A stretch of 64,000 nt of DNA from Streptomyces sp. NBC_00250 (GTDB lineage: Bacteria > Actinomycetota > Actinomycetes > Streptomycetales > Streptomycetaceae): NCBI RefSeq assembly GCF_036192275.1, contig NZ_CP108088.1, forward strand, positions 3,473,501 to 3,537,500, given 5' to 3'. A program made the position numbers and the translations under genes. The notes under the pieces are model-generated. The model searched no databases. It was not told the origin of the DNA and worked only from the letters and a program-made list of their open reading frames with translations. Of this stretch, positions 1 through 8,397 are shown piece after piece (positions within the stretch are counted from its first letter, which is position 1; every line of letters begins with the position of its first letter).

Positions 1-323
1 CGAAGGCCGTCGAGTGGATGGCCCGGCTGGAGGTCGACGACACCGCGACCAAGCGACCCGGCGAGATATCCGGCGGCCAGGGCCAGCGCGTCGCCGTCGC
101 CCGCGCGCTCGTCACCGCCCCGCGGGTGATCTTCGCCGACGAGCCGACCGGCGCACTCGACTCCCTCAACGGCGAACGGGTCATGCGGCTGCTCACCGAC
201 GCCTCCCGGGACACCGGCGCGGCCGTCGTCCTCGTCACCCACGAGGCCCGCGTCGCCGCCTACTCGGACCGCGAGATCGTCGTGCGCGACGGGGCCGTAC
301 GGGACGCGGAGTGGGTGGCATGA
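1..323 (+). CDS. ABC transporter ATP-binding protein, 3' part (LolD/MacB type)
   Basis: Only the C-terminal half of the ATPase is inside the window; the reading frame is open at base 1. The visible part has the ABC signature SGGQGQRVAVARAL, the Walker B and D-loop stretch RVIFADEPTGALDS, and the H-loop LVTHEAR. That order is typical of the LolD/MacB/FtsE-like ATPases that energise FtsX-type permeases. Its TGA stop overlaps the ATG of the following permease gene (ATGA at 320-323), so the two are translationally coupled and probably form one exporter of a peptide or lipid-like compound. The substrate cannot be read from the sequence. Confidence 0.93.
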   Translation, partial: KAVEWMARLEVDDTATKRPGEISGGQGQRVAVARALVTAPRVIFADEPTGALDSLNGERVMRLLTDASRDTGAAVVLVTHEARVAAYSDREIVVRDGAVRDAEWVA

Positions 324-2692
324 AGCTCCGCACCTGGGCCCGCGACCTGGCGCTCGGCGCCCGGTTCGCGGTCACCGGCGGCCGGTCCGGCCGATTCCGC
401 ACCCTCCTGACCGCGACCGGCGTCGGCCTCGGGGTGACCCTGCTGCTGCTCGCCGCCGCCCTGCCGAACATGCTCTTCCAGCGGGAGGTACGGGAGTCCC
501 TCCGCAGCGCCGACAGCAGCGAGCAGATCGACTCGCCCCGGCCCGAGTCCTTCCTCCACCTCGGACGGAACACGGTCTTCCGGGACGACGTCATCAGCGG
601 CACCCTGCTGCAGCCGGAGGGCGACAGGCCCACGGTCCCTCCGGGCGCGACAGCGTTCCCCGCGAACGGCGAGATGCTGGTCTCCCCCGCGCTCGGCGAA
701 CTGCTCGACTCCCCCGGCGGCGCCCTCCTCAAGGAGCGGCTCCCCTACAAGGTCGCCGGGACGATCGGTCCGGACGGACTCATCGGCCCCGCAGAGCTGC
801 GGTACGTCGCCCACGTCGACTTCCTCGACTCCGACAACTACGACGGGCGCGGTGTGCGCTACGGCTGGTCGGTGCCCGAGGAACCGATGAACGCGTTCCT
901 GATCTTCCTCGCGGTCGTCGGGTGCGTCGTCCTGCTCCTCCCGGTCCTCGTCTTCATCGCGACCGCCGTCCGCTTCGGCGGCGAACAGCGGGACCGGCGA
1001 CTCGCCGCGCTCCGGCTCGTCGGCGCCGACACCGCGATGACCCGGCGGATCGCGGCCGGCGAATCCCTCGCGGGGGCGCTGCTCGGCATCGTGGTCGGCC
1101 TCGGACTCTTCGCCGTCGCACGGGAACTCGCCGGGTCCTTCACCGTCTGGGACGTCAACGCCTTTCCCTCCGACGTCGTACCGATGCCCGCGCTCGCCGC
1201 GGTCGCCCTCGTCACGGTGCCGGTCGCCTCCGTCGTCGTCACCCTCTTCGCGCTGCGCGGGGTGGCGATCGAACCGCTCGGGGTCGTCAGGACCTCCACC
1301 CCGCGCCGTCGTCGGCTGTGGTGGCGGCTGCTGCTCCTGGCCGCCGGGGTGGCGCTGCTCGCCCCCGCGATCGGCGGGATCGAGGTGACCCAGACCCGGA
1401 TCGACACCCCGCAGATCGCCGGCGGCACCGCGCTCGCCCTCGTCGCCCTCACCACCCTGCTGCCCTGGCTCGTCGAGGCCACCGTGAAACGGCTCCGCGG
1501 CGGTCCCGTGGCCTGGCAGCTCGCGGTCCGCCGACTCCAGCTGAGCAGCGGCACGGCGGCCCGCGCGGTCAGCGGGATCGTGGTCGCCGCGACCGGGGCG
1601 ATCGCCCTCCAGATGCTCTTCCAGGCGATGGAGACCGAATTCGCGCAGGACACGGGCCAGGACACGACCCGCGCCCTGATCGCCGTCGGCGCCAACGCGA
1701 AGGACGGCGACGAGGCCCGAGCGATGATCGACCGCTTCGAGCGCACCGAGGGCGTCAGCCATGTCATCGGCTCGGTCAAGTCGCACGTGTGGCGGCCGGG
1801 AGCCCTGAAGCAGGGCGAGGAATTCGCACCGACGGCCACGATCCGGGTCGGCGACTGCGCCTCCCTCGGCGAGTTCGCCACACTGCCGTCCTGCCGCGAC
1901 GGCGACGTCTTCATCTTCCTCGCGCACGGCGCGCAGGGCGCACCGGCCGACGACTGGGTCACCAGGACCGCACGGCCGGGGGTCACGGTCGACCTGCGCG
2001 ACCCGCACCCCCTGGAGGGCGACCCCGGGGCCCGCGAGAAGGGGCCGCGGCCCCAGTGGCGCATCCCCGTCGGCACCCGTGTCGTGGACTCGCGCCCGGA
2101 CCCGACCGGCATGTACGAGTACGGGATCCTCGCCACCCGCGGGGCGATCGACGCCGACCGGCTCGACGAACCCGAGGCGGAGGCGATGCTCCGGTTCGAC
2201 CCGGCCGTACCCGACGGCCCCGAGTACGCCCGGAACACGGCGGCGGACATCGATCCGACGTCCTGGGTCCGCACGCTCGCGAACACCGAGTGGGACGCCC
2301 AGTTCAGCAGTGTCCGCACCGGCATCCTGGTCGGCTCCACCCTGACGATGCTGCTGGTGGCGGCCTCGCTCCTGGTGACCACCCTGGAGCAGCTCAGGGA
2401 CCGCAAGCGGCTGCTCTCCTCGCTCGTCGCCTTCGGCACCCGGCGCTCCACCCTGAGCTGGTCGGTGCTGTGGCAGACGGCGGTGCCGATGCTCCTCGGG
2501 CTCGGCCTGGCCGTGGCGGGCGGACTCGCCCTCGGCGTGGTCCTGCTGCGGATGACCGAGCAGAAGGTCCAGGACTGGTGGGTCTTCCTGCCGGTCACCG
2601 GGATCGGGCTCGCGCTGATCGCGGCGGTGACGCTGCTGAGCATGCCGCTGCTGTGGCGGCTGATGCGGGCGGACGGGCTGCGCACCGAGTAA
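320..2692 (+). CDS. FtsX-like ABC transporter permease
   Basis: This 790-residue integral membrane protein is the partner of the upstream ATPase. It has one membrane segment near the N-terminus, a short extracytoplasmic region, a block of three segments from about residue 190, two more segments, an extracytoplasmic domain of about 200 residues (roughly 430-640), and three C-terminal segments. This is the duplicated FtsX arrangement of large actinobacterial MacB-like permeases. The ATG overlaps the ATPase stop codon. The gene ends at a hairpin shared with the convergent oxyR gene. Export of an antibiotic, peptide or lipid is possible but not shown. Confidence 0.92.
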   Translation: MKLRTWARDLALGARFAVTGGRSGRFRTLLTATGVGLGVTLLLLAAALPNMLFQREVRESLRSADSSEQIDSPRPESFLHLGRNTVFRDDVISGTLLQPEGDRPTVPPGATAFPANGEMLVSPALGELLDSPGGALLKERLPYKVAGTIGPDGLIGPAELRYVAHVDFLDSDNYDGRGVRYGWSVPEEPMNAFLIFLAVVGCVVLLLPVLVFIATAVRFGGEQRDRRLAALRLVGADTAMTRRIAAGESLAGALLGIVVGLGLFAVARELAGSFTVWDVNAFPSDVVPMPALAAVALVTVPVASVVVTLFALRGVAIEPLGVVRTSTPRRRRLWWRLLLLAAGVALLAPAIGGIEVTQTRIDTPQIAGGTALALVALTTLLPWLVEATVKRLRGGPVAWQLAVRRLQLSSGTAARAVSGIVVAATGAIALQMLFQAMETEFAQDTGQDTTRALIAVGANAKDGDEARAMIDRFERTEGVSHVIGSVKSHVWRPGALKQGEEFAPTATIRVGDCASLGEFATLPSCRDGDVFIFLAHGAQGAPADDWVTRTARPGVTVDLRDPHPLEGDPGAREKGPRPQWRIPVGTRVVDSRPDPTGMYEYGILATRGAIDADRLDEPEAEAMLRFDPAVPDGPEYARNTAADIDPTSWVRTLANTEWDAQFSSVRTGILVGSTLTMLLVAASLLVTTLEQLRDRKRLLSSLVAFGTRRSTLSWSVLWQTAVPMLLGLGLAVAGGLALGVVLLRMTEQKVQDWWVFLPVTGIGLALIAAVTLLSMPLLWRLMRADGLRTE

Positions 2693-2720
2693 CCCTCCGG
2701 GCGCATGTACGAGCGGATGG

Positions 2721-2760
2721 GGGCGGGTTCCTGACACCGGGGGGTTTCAGGAACCCGCCC
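2721..2760. terminator. shared convergent terminator hairpin
   Basis: A perfect 14-bp inverted repeat (2721-2734 with 2747-2760) encloses a 12-base loop. It lies after the permease stop, and its right arm covers the last codons and stop of the convergent oxyR gene. It can therefore serve both strands. There is no U-tract, as is usual for Streptomyces hairpin terminators. Confidence 0.75.
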
Positions 2761-3721
2761 CCAGGACGCGTACCGGCAGCCCCTTCATCGCGTCCCGCAG
2801 CGCTTCCGCCAGTTCCTGGAACTCGGCCTGCCGGGCCGCGCCGGTCCGCATCGCGAGGGCGATCCGCCGGGCGGGCGCCGGTTCGACGAAGAGCCCGGTC
2901 CACAGGGCGTTGTTGCGGGCGGTCTCGACCGTGACGGCGGTACGCGGCAGCAGGGTCACCCCGAGACCGCCGGCCACCAGCTGGACCAGGGTGGCGAGCC
3001 CCGCCGCGGTGGTGGTGACCTCGGCGCCGTCCGTGCGCCCGGCCTCCCGGCAGATGTCGAGAGCCTGGTCGCGCAGGCAGTGGCCCTCGTCGAGGAGCAG
3101 CAGCCGCAGCTCCTTGAGGGCCTCGCGCGGAATGTCGTCCCGGCCGGCCAGCGGATGCCCCTGGGGGGTGACCAGGACGAAGTCCTCGTCGAAGAGGGGG
3201 AGTTCGGTGACGCCGGGCACGCCGAGCGGTACGGCGAGCAGCAGCAGGTCGAGCCGGCCGGCCGTGAGCCCCTCCAGGAGGGAGGAGGTCTGCTCCTCGT
3301 GGACCTGGAGGTCGAGGTCCGGGTAGCGCCGGTGGACCAGGCGCAGCACCGTCGGCAGCAGGTAGGGGGCGACGGTCGGGATCACGCCGAGCCGCAGCAC
3401 CCCGGTGAACGGGGCCTGGACCGCCTCCGCCTCCTCCATCAGCTCCGACACCGCGTCGAGGACGGCACGCGCGCGTACCGCGAGCCGCTCCCCCGCGGGC
3501 GAGAGCAGCACCTTTCTCGTCGTACGCTCAAGGAGCTGGACACCGAGTGCCTCTTCGAGTGCCGAAACCGCGCCCGAGAGTGCGGGCTGGCTCATGCCGA
3601 TGGCAGCCGCCGCATCGCGGAAGTGCAGATGCTCGGCGACCGCCGCGAACGCTCTGAGCTGCGAGAGGCTCGGCTGCTTGCCTCGGTTCGGGCCGTGTGG
3701 GGAACTGTACGGGGACGCCAC
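2747..3721 (-). CDS. oxyR: hydrogen-peroxide sensing regulator OxyR (LysR family)
   Basis: A 324-residue LysR-type regulator. An N-terminal winged HTH (from SLSQLRAF through FRDAAAAIGMSQPALSGAV, about residues 17-50) is followed by a periplasmic-binding-like effector domain. Two cysteines lie in GHCLRDQALDIC at about C215 and C224. The local sequence and nine-residue spacing match the redox pair C199/C208 of E. coli OxyR, so this is a peroxide sensor and not a generic LysR protein. I chose the GTG at 3721 because the homologous region begins there; the frame stays open for another 54 codons into the ahpC promoter. It is divergent from ahpC-ahpD, its classical target. Confidence 0.93.
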   Translation of the reverse strand: MASPYSSPHGPNRGKQPSLSQLRAFAAVAEHLHFRDAAAAIGMSQPALSGAVSALEEALGVQLLERTTRKVLLSPAGERLAVRARAVLDAVSELMEEAEAVQAPFTGVLRLGVIPTVAPYLLPTVLRLVHRRYPDLDLQVHEEQTSSLLEGLTAGRLDLLLLAVPLGVPGVTELPLFDEDFVLVTPQGHPLAGRDDIPREALKELRLLLLDEGHCLRDQALDICREAGRTDGAEVTTTAAGLATLVQLVAGGLGVTLLPRTAVTVETARNNALWTGLFVEPAPARRIALAMRTGAARQAEFQELAEALRDAMKGLPVRVLGAGS

Positions 3722-3854
3722 TGATAACCACCTTCGATCAACACGACCCACTCTAGCTATTTCACTGATCAATGCACTCCGTGCCATGCTGTGAACACGT
3801 CCAACCCCCACGGAAGACCCCAAAAGGGACCCTTCCTGTTTGCAAGGAGAGCGC
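3722..3854. promoter_or_regulatory. oxyR-ahpC divergent promoter region
   Basis: These 133 bp separate the divergent oxyR and ahpC starts. The region is more AT-rich than its surroundings (around 3725-3790) and holds two TGATCA-like elements, CTTCGATCAA at 3731-3740 and ACTGATCAATGC near 3763-3775. OxyR is known to bind the oxyR-ahpC intergenic region in Streptomyces; the exact operator is my inference. The ahpC ribosome-binding site AAGGAGAG is at 3844-3851. Confidence 0.6.
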
Positions 3855-4409
3855 GTGCTCACTGTCGGTGACAAGTTCCCCACCTACGACCTGACCGCCT
3901 GCGTGTCGCTGGAGAGCGGCAAGGAGTTCGAGCAGATCGACCACAAGGCCTACGAGGGCAAGTGGCGCGTGGTGTTCTTCTGGCCGAAGGACTTCACCTT
4001 CGTCTGCCCCACCGAGATCGCCGCGTTCGGCAAGCTGAACGACGAGTTCGCCGACCGCGACGCCCAGATCCTCGGTGTCTCCGGCGACTCCGAGTTCGTG
4101 CACCACGCCTGGCGCAAGGACCACGCCGACCTGCGTGACCTGCCCTTCCCGATGCTGGCCGACTCCAAGCACGAGCTCATGAGCGACTGCGGTGTCCGCG
4201 GCGAGGACGGCTTCGCCCAGCGTGCCGTGTTCATCGTGGACCCGAACAACGAGATCCAGTTCACCATGGTGACCGCCGGCTCCGTCGGCCGTAACCCCAA
4301 GGAGGTCCTGCGGGTGCTCGACGCCCTGCAGACCGACGAGCTGTGCCCGTGCAACTGGAACAAGGGCGAGGGCACCCTCGACGCCGCCGCGCTCCTGTCG
4401 GGCGAGTGA
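3855..4409 (+). CDS. ahpC: alkyl hydroperoxide reductase AhpC (2-Cys peroxiredoxin)
   Basis: A 184-residue peroxiredoxin that reduces H2O2, organic peroxides and probably peroxynitrite in the cytoplasm. The peroxidatic cysteine is C51 in FTFVCPTE. Two further cysteines, C164 and C166 in DELCPCNW, match the three-cysteine layout of mycobacterial AhpC. I preferred the GTG at 3855 over an upstream in-frame TTG at 3840 because AAGGAGAG sits just before it and the product starts MLTVGDKFP, as in homologues. It is followed after six bases by ahpD, its reductant, and is probably induced by OxyR. Confidence 0.96.
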   Translation: MLTVGDKFPTYDLTACVSLESGKEFEQIDHKAYEGKWRVVFFWPKDFTFVCPTEIAAFGKLNDEFADRDAQILGVSGDSEFVHHAWRKDHADLRDLPFPMLADSKHELMSDCGVRGEDGFAQRAVFIVDPNNEIQFTMVTAGSVGRNPKEVLRVLDALQTDELCPCNWNKGEGTLDAAALLSGE

Positions 4410-4415
4410 TCTGAC

Positions 4416-4955
4416 ATGGCCCTCGACGAACTGAAGTCCGCCATACCGGACTTCGCCAAGGACCTGAAGCTGAACCTCGGTTCGGTCATCGGCAACAGCG
4501 AGCTGCCGCAGCAGCAGCTCTGGGGCACCGTCCTCGCCTGCGCGATCGCCTCGCGCTCGCCGAAGGTCCTCAAGGAGCTGGAGCCCGAGGCCCAGGCCAA
4601 CCTGAAGCCCGAGGCGTACCAGGCGGCCAAGTCCGCCGCCGCGATCATGGCGATGAACAACGTCTTCTACCGGACCCGGCACCTGCTGTCGGACCCCGAG
4701 TACGGGACGATGCGCGCCGGTCTGCGGATGAACGTCATCGGCAACCCGGGCGTCGAGAAGGTCGACTTCGAGCTGTGGTCGCTGGCGGTGTCCGCGATCA
4801 ACGGCTGCGGCCAGTGCCTGGACTCGCACGAGCAGGTCCTGCGCCAGGCCGGTGTCGACCGCGCCACGATCCAGGAGGCCGTCAAGATCGCCGCGGTGAT
4901 CCAGGCGGTCGGCGTCACCCTCGACGCGGAAGCGGTCCTCGCCTCCGCCGAGTAG
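4416..4955 (+). CDS. ahpD: alkyl hydroperoxidase AhpD
   Basis: A 179-residue all-helical protein of the AhpD/CMD family. The catalytic motif is C131-G-Q-C134 with H138 three residues on (CGQCLDSHE), and E119 lies in the DFELWS segment. These correspond to the proton-relay residues of Mycobacterium tuberculosis AhpD. It transfers electrons from the dihydrolipoamide system to oxidised AhpC. The gene is six bases downstream of ahpC and ends just before a strong hairpin, so ahpCD is a two-gene unit. Confidence 0.96.
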   Translation: MALDELKSAIPDFAKDLKLNLGSVIGNSELPQQQLWGTVLACAIASRSPKVLKELEPEAQANLKPEAYQAAKSAAAIMAMNNVFYRTRHLLSDPEYGTMRAGLRMNVIGNPGVEKVDFELWSLAVSAINGCGQCLDSHEQVLRQAGVDRATIQEAVKIAAVIQAVGVTLDAEAVLASAE

Positions 4956-4970
4956 GCAGAGCCGTACGAG

Positions 4971-5003
4971 AAGGGCCCCGGGGCTTCACGCCCCGGGGCC
5001 CTT
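4971..5003 (+). terminator. terminator of ahpCD
   Basis: A perfect 14-bp stem (4971-4984 with 4990-5003) with loop TTCAC lies 16 bases after the ahpD stop. A convergent gene ends at 5021, so the hairpin may serve both directions. Confidence 0.85.
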
Positions 5004-5020
5004 CCCTCATGTCCCGGCCG

Positions 5021-5695
5021 TCACTTCTTCAGCGCCGCCATGACGGCGAGCATGTCCTGGCCGAGCGGGATCTCGATTCCGGAGAGGTCGACCTGCTCGG
5101 TCTCCGGTGGGGGCTCACCGTTCTCGTTCCAGCCGGCCATCGAGGTGAAGGAGATCTCGATCTCCACCTGCCCGTCGAGCACCAGGAGCTGCGCCCCGAA
5201 GTCGCTGGTCTGCAGGTAGGCCTTCTCCCCCAGCCCGTCGTACGGCTTCATGTCGAACCGCTTGCCCTTGGCGTCGAACTCGGGCCCCGGGTCGACCACC
5301 AGGTGCCGGGTGTAGGTGATGTCCCCGGAGAAGCCGGTCTCGGGCGACCCGAACATCATCGGGCACTGCTGCACTTCGAGCACCGGGTCGCGGGTCTGTT
5401 CCGATCGGGCCTCGGGGTACCGCTTGCCCAGAATGGAGGTGAGAGCCCCCAGCTCGGCCGTCTCGCAGAGGTCCTCCACGGCCTTGTACCCCCGCAGGTC
5501 CGGCCCGGGTTCCTCCCCCCGCTGGTACGCGTAGAGGCTTCCGCCCCACACCGCCGACGCCACCACAGCACCGCCGAGCGCCCACAGCCAGGGGCGGCGG
5601 GCCCGGGGCGGGCGAGGGCCCGGGGCCTGCTCCTCGGTCAGCACCTCGGCGGTCTCGAACGACGTGCCCCCGTCGAACTCCGGCTCCGATATCAC
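5021..5695 (-). CDS. unknown single-pass membrane protein, coupled to AI-2E family permease
   Basis: A 224-residue protein. Residues 1-35 are cytoplasmic and acidic then Arg/Pro-rich. One membrane segment follows (WLWALGGAVVASAVWGGSLYAY), then an extracytoplasmic domain of about 165 residues with two cysteines (in EDLCETAEL and VQQCPMM) that could form a disulfide. I do not recognise the domain; it resembles the many DUF3558-like actinobacterial surface proteins only in size and layout. The GTG start at 5695 overlaps the stop of the upstream permease (GTGA), so the two are translationally coupled and may act together. Confidence 0.75.
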   Translation of the reverse strand: MISEPEFDGGTSFETAEVLTEEQAPGPRPPRARRPWLWALGGAVVASAVWGGSLYAYQRGEEPGPDLRGYKAVEDLCETAELGALTSILGKRYPEARSEQTRDPVLEVQQCPMMFGSPETGFSGDITYTRHLVVDPGPEFDAKGKRFDMKPYDGLGEKAYLQTSDFGAQLLVLDGQVEIEISFTSMAGWNENGEPPPETEQVDLSGIEIPLGQDMLAVMAALKK

Positions 5696-7176
5696 TTGGT
5701 CTCCGTCCCCGCCTCTGCCGCGAGCGTGCCCGGGGCCGGGGTCGGCGCCACCTCGAAGGCGGTCGCCCCGCGCGGCTCCGGCGCGCTGCGCAGCGCCTGT
5801 TCCGTGCTGTACGCCCGCAGGTAGCCGACGACCGTGTTGAGGACGGCGACCAGCGGGACCGCGACCACGGCGCCGCCGATGCCGGCGGTCAGACCGCCGG
5901 CCGCGACCGCGAGGACGACGGCCAGCGGGTGGACCCGGACGGCGCGGCCGAGGATGAACGGCTGCAGGACATGGCCCTCGATCTGCTGTACGGCGAGGAC
6001 GACGACCAGCACCATCAGGGCGGTGAACGGCCCGTTGGTGACGAGGGCGACCACGACCGCGAGGGCGCCGGAGACGACCGCGCCGACCAGCGGGATGAAC
6101 GCGAAGAGGAAGATGAAGACGGCGAGCGGTACGGCCATCGGCACGTCCAGGAACCACAGTCCGAGGCCGATGAAGACCGCGTCGATGAGGGCGACGAGCA
6201 CCGTGCCCCGCACATAGGCGGTGAGGGTGCGCCAGGCGCGCGGTCCCGCGCCGGCGACGCCGGGCCGGGCCTGGGCGGGGACGAGCTTGAGCGTCCACTC
6301 CCAGACCTTCTTCCCGTCGTACAGCAGGAAGAGGGTCGAGAACATGGCGAGCAGGATGCCGGTCATCGCCTCGACGAACACGGCGACGCCCTGCAGTCCG
6401 ACGGAGGTGATCTGCTCGGCGTTGGCGCCGATGGTGTCGCTGAGGTTCTTCGCGATGTCGTTGATCTGGCGCTCGGTCACGTGGAACGGGCTGTCGAGGG
6501 CGGCCTGCTTGAGTTCCTCGATGCCGTCCTTGACCCGGTCGGTCAGGTTGTCGATGTTGTCCATCACCTGCCAGACCACGAACCAGCCGACCAGGCCCAT
6601 CACGACGAAGCCGGAGACGGCGGTGACGGCGGTGGCGAGCCCGCGCGGCAGGCCCTTCCTGCGCAGCATGGCCACGGTGGGCTGGAGCAGGGCCGTGACG
6701 AGGAGCGCGGCGACGAAGGCGAGGACGACCAGCTGGACGGAGCTGATCACCTTCATGAGCACCCAGACCGTGCCGGCGAAGACGAGCAGGCGCCAACTCG
6801 CCTCGGCGGCCACCCGCATGCCCCAGGGGATGGCGGCGGCGGGGTCGGGCCGGGCCGCGACGGCCGGTGCGTACGAGGGAGGCGCGGGGACGGAGCGGCC
6901 CGGCTCGTCGGCCGCGGCCGCGGCCTGCTCCGGGATGGGTGCGGCGGTGTCCGGGTCCACCTCGGGGCGGGCGGGCACGGCTTTGCCCACCGGGGTGCCG
7001 TCGACCCGGGTGCCGTCGACCGGGGTGCCGTCGACCGGGCGCTCCGGCGGGGCCTCGTACGGCGGCGGGTGGATCGGGTCCTCGCGCTCCGCCTCGGCTC
7101 TGCGCTCGTCGAGGCGTTCACCCATGCGGCTCAGGCTCTCGCCCAGCCGGCCCAGCCACCCTGGCACTCTCGACAT
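5692..7176 (-). CDS. AI-2E family transporter (PF01594-like permease)
   Basis: A 494-residue polytopic membrane protein. The first 110 residues are a hydrophilic Pro/Asp-rich tail holding a short repeat of VDGT units. From about residue 115 there is a hydrophobic core of about eight segments with the TqsA/PerM layout: paired segments, an amphipathic central domain (DNLTDRVKDGIEELKQAA through NLSDTIGANAEQ), then the C-terminal helices including FIPLVGAVVSG and VQQIEGHVLQPFILGR. That last motif is characteristic of the family. Substrates vary in this family (AI-2, ions), so none is assigned. The ATG at 7176 follows GGAAAGCG. Confidence 0.9.
   Translation of the reverse strand: MSRVPGWLGRLGESLSRMGERLDERRAEAEREDPIHPPPYEAPPERPVDGTPVDGTRVDGTPVGKAVPARPEVDPDTAAPIPEQAAAAADEPGRSVPAPPSYAPAVAARPDPAAAIPWGMRVAAEASWRLLVFAGTVWVLMKVISSVQLVVLAFVAALLVTALLQPTVAMLRRKGLPRGLATAVTAVSGFVVMGLVGWFVVWQVMDNIDNLTDRVKDGIEELKQAALDSPFHVTERQINDIAKNLSDTIGANAEQITSVGLQGVAVFVEAMTGILLAMFSTLFLLYDGKKVWEWTLKLVPAQARPGVAGAGPRAWRTLTAYVRGTVLVALIDAVFIGLGLWFLDVPMAVPLAVFIFLFAFIPLVGAVVSGALAVVVALVTNGPFTALMVLVVVLAVQQIEGHVLQPFILGRAVRVHPLAVVLAVAAGGLTAGIGGAVVAVPLVAVLNTVVGYLRAYSTEQALRSAPEPRGATAFEVAPTPAPGTLAAEAGTETK
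6984..7045. repeat. 15-bp in-gene tandem repeat in permease N-tail
   Basis: About three to four imperfect 15-bp units built on GGGGTGCCGTCGACC encode the VDGTP/VDGTR repeats in the cytoplasmic tail of the AI-2E-type permease. The array stays in frame, so its length can vary without breaking the gene. Confidence 0.7.
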
Positions 7177-7262
7177 CGCTTTCCTTTTCCCCCGCTCGCT
7201 CTTCCCCACCGTTCCCCTCCCCGTTCCCCGGGGACCGTGGACCTTCGAAACTACACGCAAGA

Positions 7263-7291
7263 AGCCCCTCACCGTAGGACGGTGAGGGGCT
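7263..7291 (-). terminator. terminator of the SLT-domain gene
   Basis: A perfect 13-bp stem (7263-7275 with 7279-7291) with a three-base loop lies 22 bases downstream of the minus-strand gene that stops at 7314. It separates that gene from the downstream permease pair. Confidence 0.85.
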
Positions 7292-7313
7292 CTCGGAGGT
7301 TGAGCACGCCGTA

Positions 7314-8021
7314 CTAGTACCAGCGGTGGGACAGCCAGAACGACCAGGCGCCACACGGGCTGCCGTAGCGGCTGTTCATGTAGTTGAGGCCCCACTTGAT
7401 CTGGGTGGCCGGGTTGGTCTGCCAGTCGGCACCGGCGCTGGCCATCTTGCTGCCGGGGAGGGCCTGGACGAGACCGTAGGCGCCCGAACCCTGGTTGACC
7501 GCGAGGTAGTTCCAGGTGGACTCGTGGTCCACGATGTTGCTGAAGCACTGGAACTGCGAGGCCGGGACCATCTGGCGGGCGATCGCCTTGACCTCGGAGA
7601 CGGAGTACGAGCTCTGCGCGCTGAAGGACGCGGCGTCGCGGATGGCGGAACGGCTTGCGCGCTCCTCCTCCGCCTCCTTGCGCTCCTTCTCGGCCTTGGC
7701 GGCCGCCTCGTCGGCGGCCTCCTTCTTGGCCTCGGCGTCCTTGGCGGCACGCAGACGAGCCGTCTCCTCCGCGGACTTCTTCGCGACCGAGTCGGCAGCG
7801 GCGGCCTGGACATCGGCCTGCTCCGAGAGGGACGAGACCTGTACCTGGGCCTGCTCGCCCACGGGGATGTCCGCGAGCAGCGTCGTGTCGGCCGCGGTGG
7901 CCTCGAAGTTGTCGTCCGAGGACTGAGCGGCGTTACCCGACGCAACGCCCATGACGGCGCCGACGGTGGTGACCGCAGTGGCCGAAGCCACCGCGAATCC
8001 CCGGACCGAGATCCGGCTCAC
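7314..8021 (-). CDS. secreted transglycosylase SLT-like cell-wall hydrolase
   Basis: A 235-residue exported protein. It has a signal sequence (SRISVRGFAVASATAVTTVGAVMGVASG), a linker, a charged Ala/Glu/Lys-rich coiled-coil stretch of about 60 residues (the KDAEAKKEAADEAAAKAEKE region), and a C-terminal domain of about 85 residues. In that domain IVDHESTWN supplies the catalytic Glu of a soluble lytic transglycosylase fold, with GAYGLVQALPGSKMA and the NPATQIKWGLNYMNSRYG signature. It should cleave peptidoglycan outside the cell. The GTG at 8021 follows GGAAGGAAACC. A long leader of more than 300 bases lies upstream. Confidence 0.88.
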   Translation of the reverse strand: MSRISVRGFAVASATAVTTVGAVMGVASGNAAQSSDDNFEATAADTTLLADIPVGEQAQVQVSSLSEQADVQAAAADSVAKKSAEETARLRAAKDAEAKKEAADEAAAKAEKERKEAEEERASRSAIRDAASFSAQSSYSVSEVKAIARQMVPASQFQCFSNIVDHESTWNYLAVNQGSGAYGLVQALPGSKMASAGADWQTNPATQIKWGLNYMNSRYGSPCGAWSFWLSHRWY

Positions 8022-8397
8022 ACGGTTTCCTTCCAGCACGCCCGCACAGGTGACCACGCGGGCGAAATCGTGCCCCTGGCGCTGGTCTCCGACGTACACG
8101 GTCACAGAAGACACGGGCCCGTGGTGCTGTGGGCGGCATACGGCGAACGGCTGTGGAGTTATGTGGTGCTTGTGCGCCTGAAGGTGCACGGGTGCCGTAT
8201 GCGGGGCCTGACGGAAGCAAGACTCTGCCGGACGCCGACACCGCAAGGCAATTCTGCGTTGCGTGTGAAAGCTCACACCTGGGTGGGGGCAGGTGTTTTC
8301 GAAGATAAGGCGGACATGGGGGCGCCGCCCGGCTAAGCTCCTGCGCTCTGCCGGGCGGCGCCAACTTCCGTACACGTACGGACGCGTACGAAACGGG
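8022..8397. promoter_or_regulatory. long upstream region of the SLT-domain gene
   Basis: These 376 bp contain no convincing gene. They form the 5' region of the minus-strand SLT gene and the 3' flank of the phoH-like gene. The stretch nearest the SLT gene is less GC-rich than average and could be a regulated leader. I looked for the c-di-AMP (ydaO) riboswitch found ahead of many actinobacterial wall-hydrolase genes and could not find its conserved blocks. Confidence 0.4.

Noticed and set aside
260..2737. Long minus-strand open frame opposite the FtsX-like permease
   Set aside because: Long antisense frames are common in GC-rich DNA; composition is Arg/Gly/Pro/Asp-rich with no domain, and the plus-strand gene has clear membrane segments.
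8022..8397. c-di-AMP (ydaO-type) riboswitch ahead of the SLT-domain gene
   Set aside because: Expected for actinobacterial wall hydrolases, but none of the conserved blocks could be seen on the minus strand.
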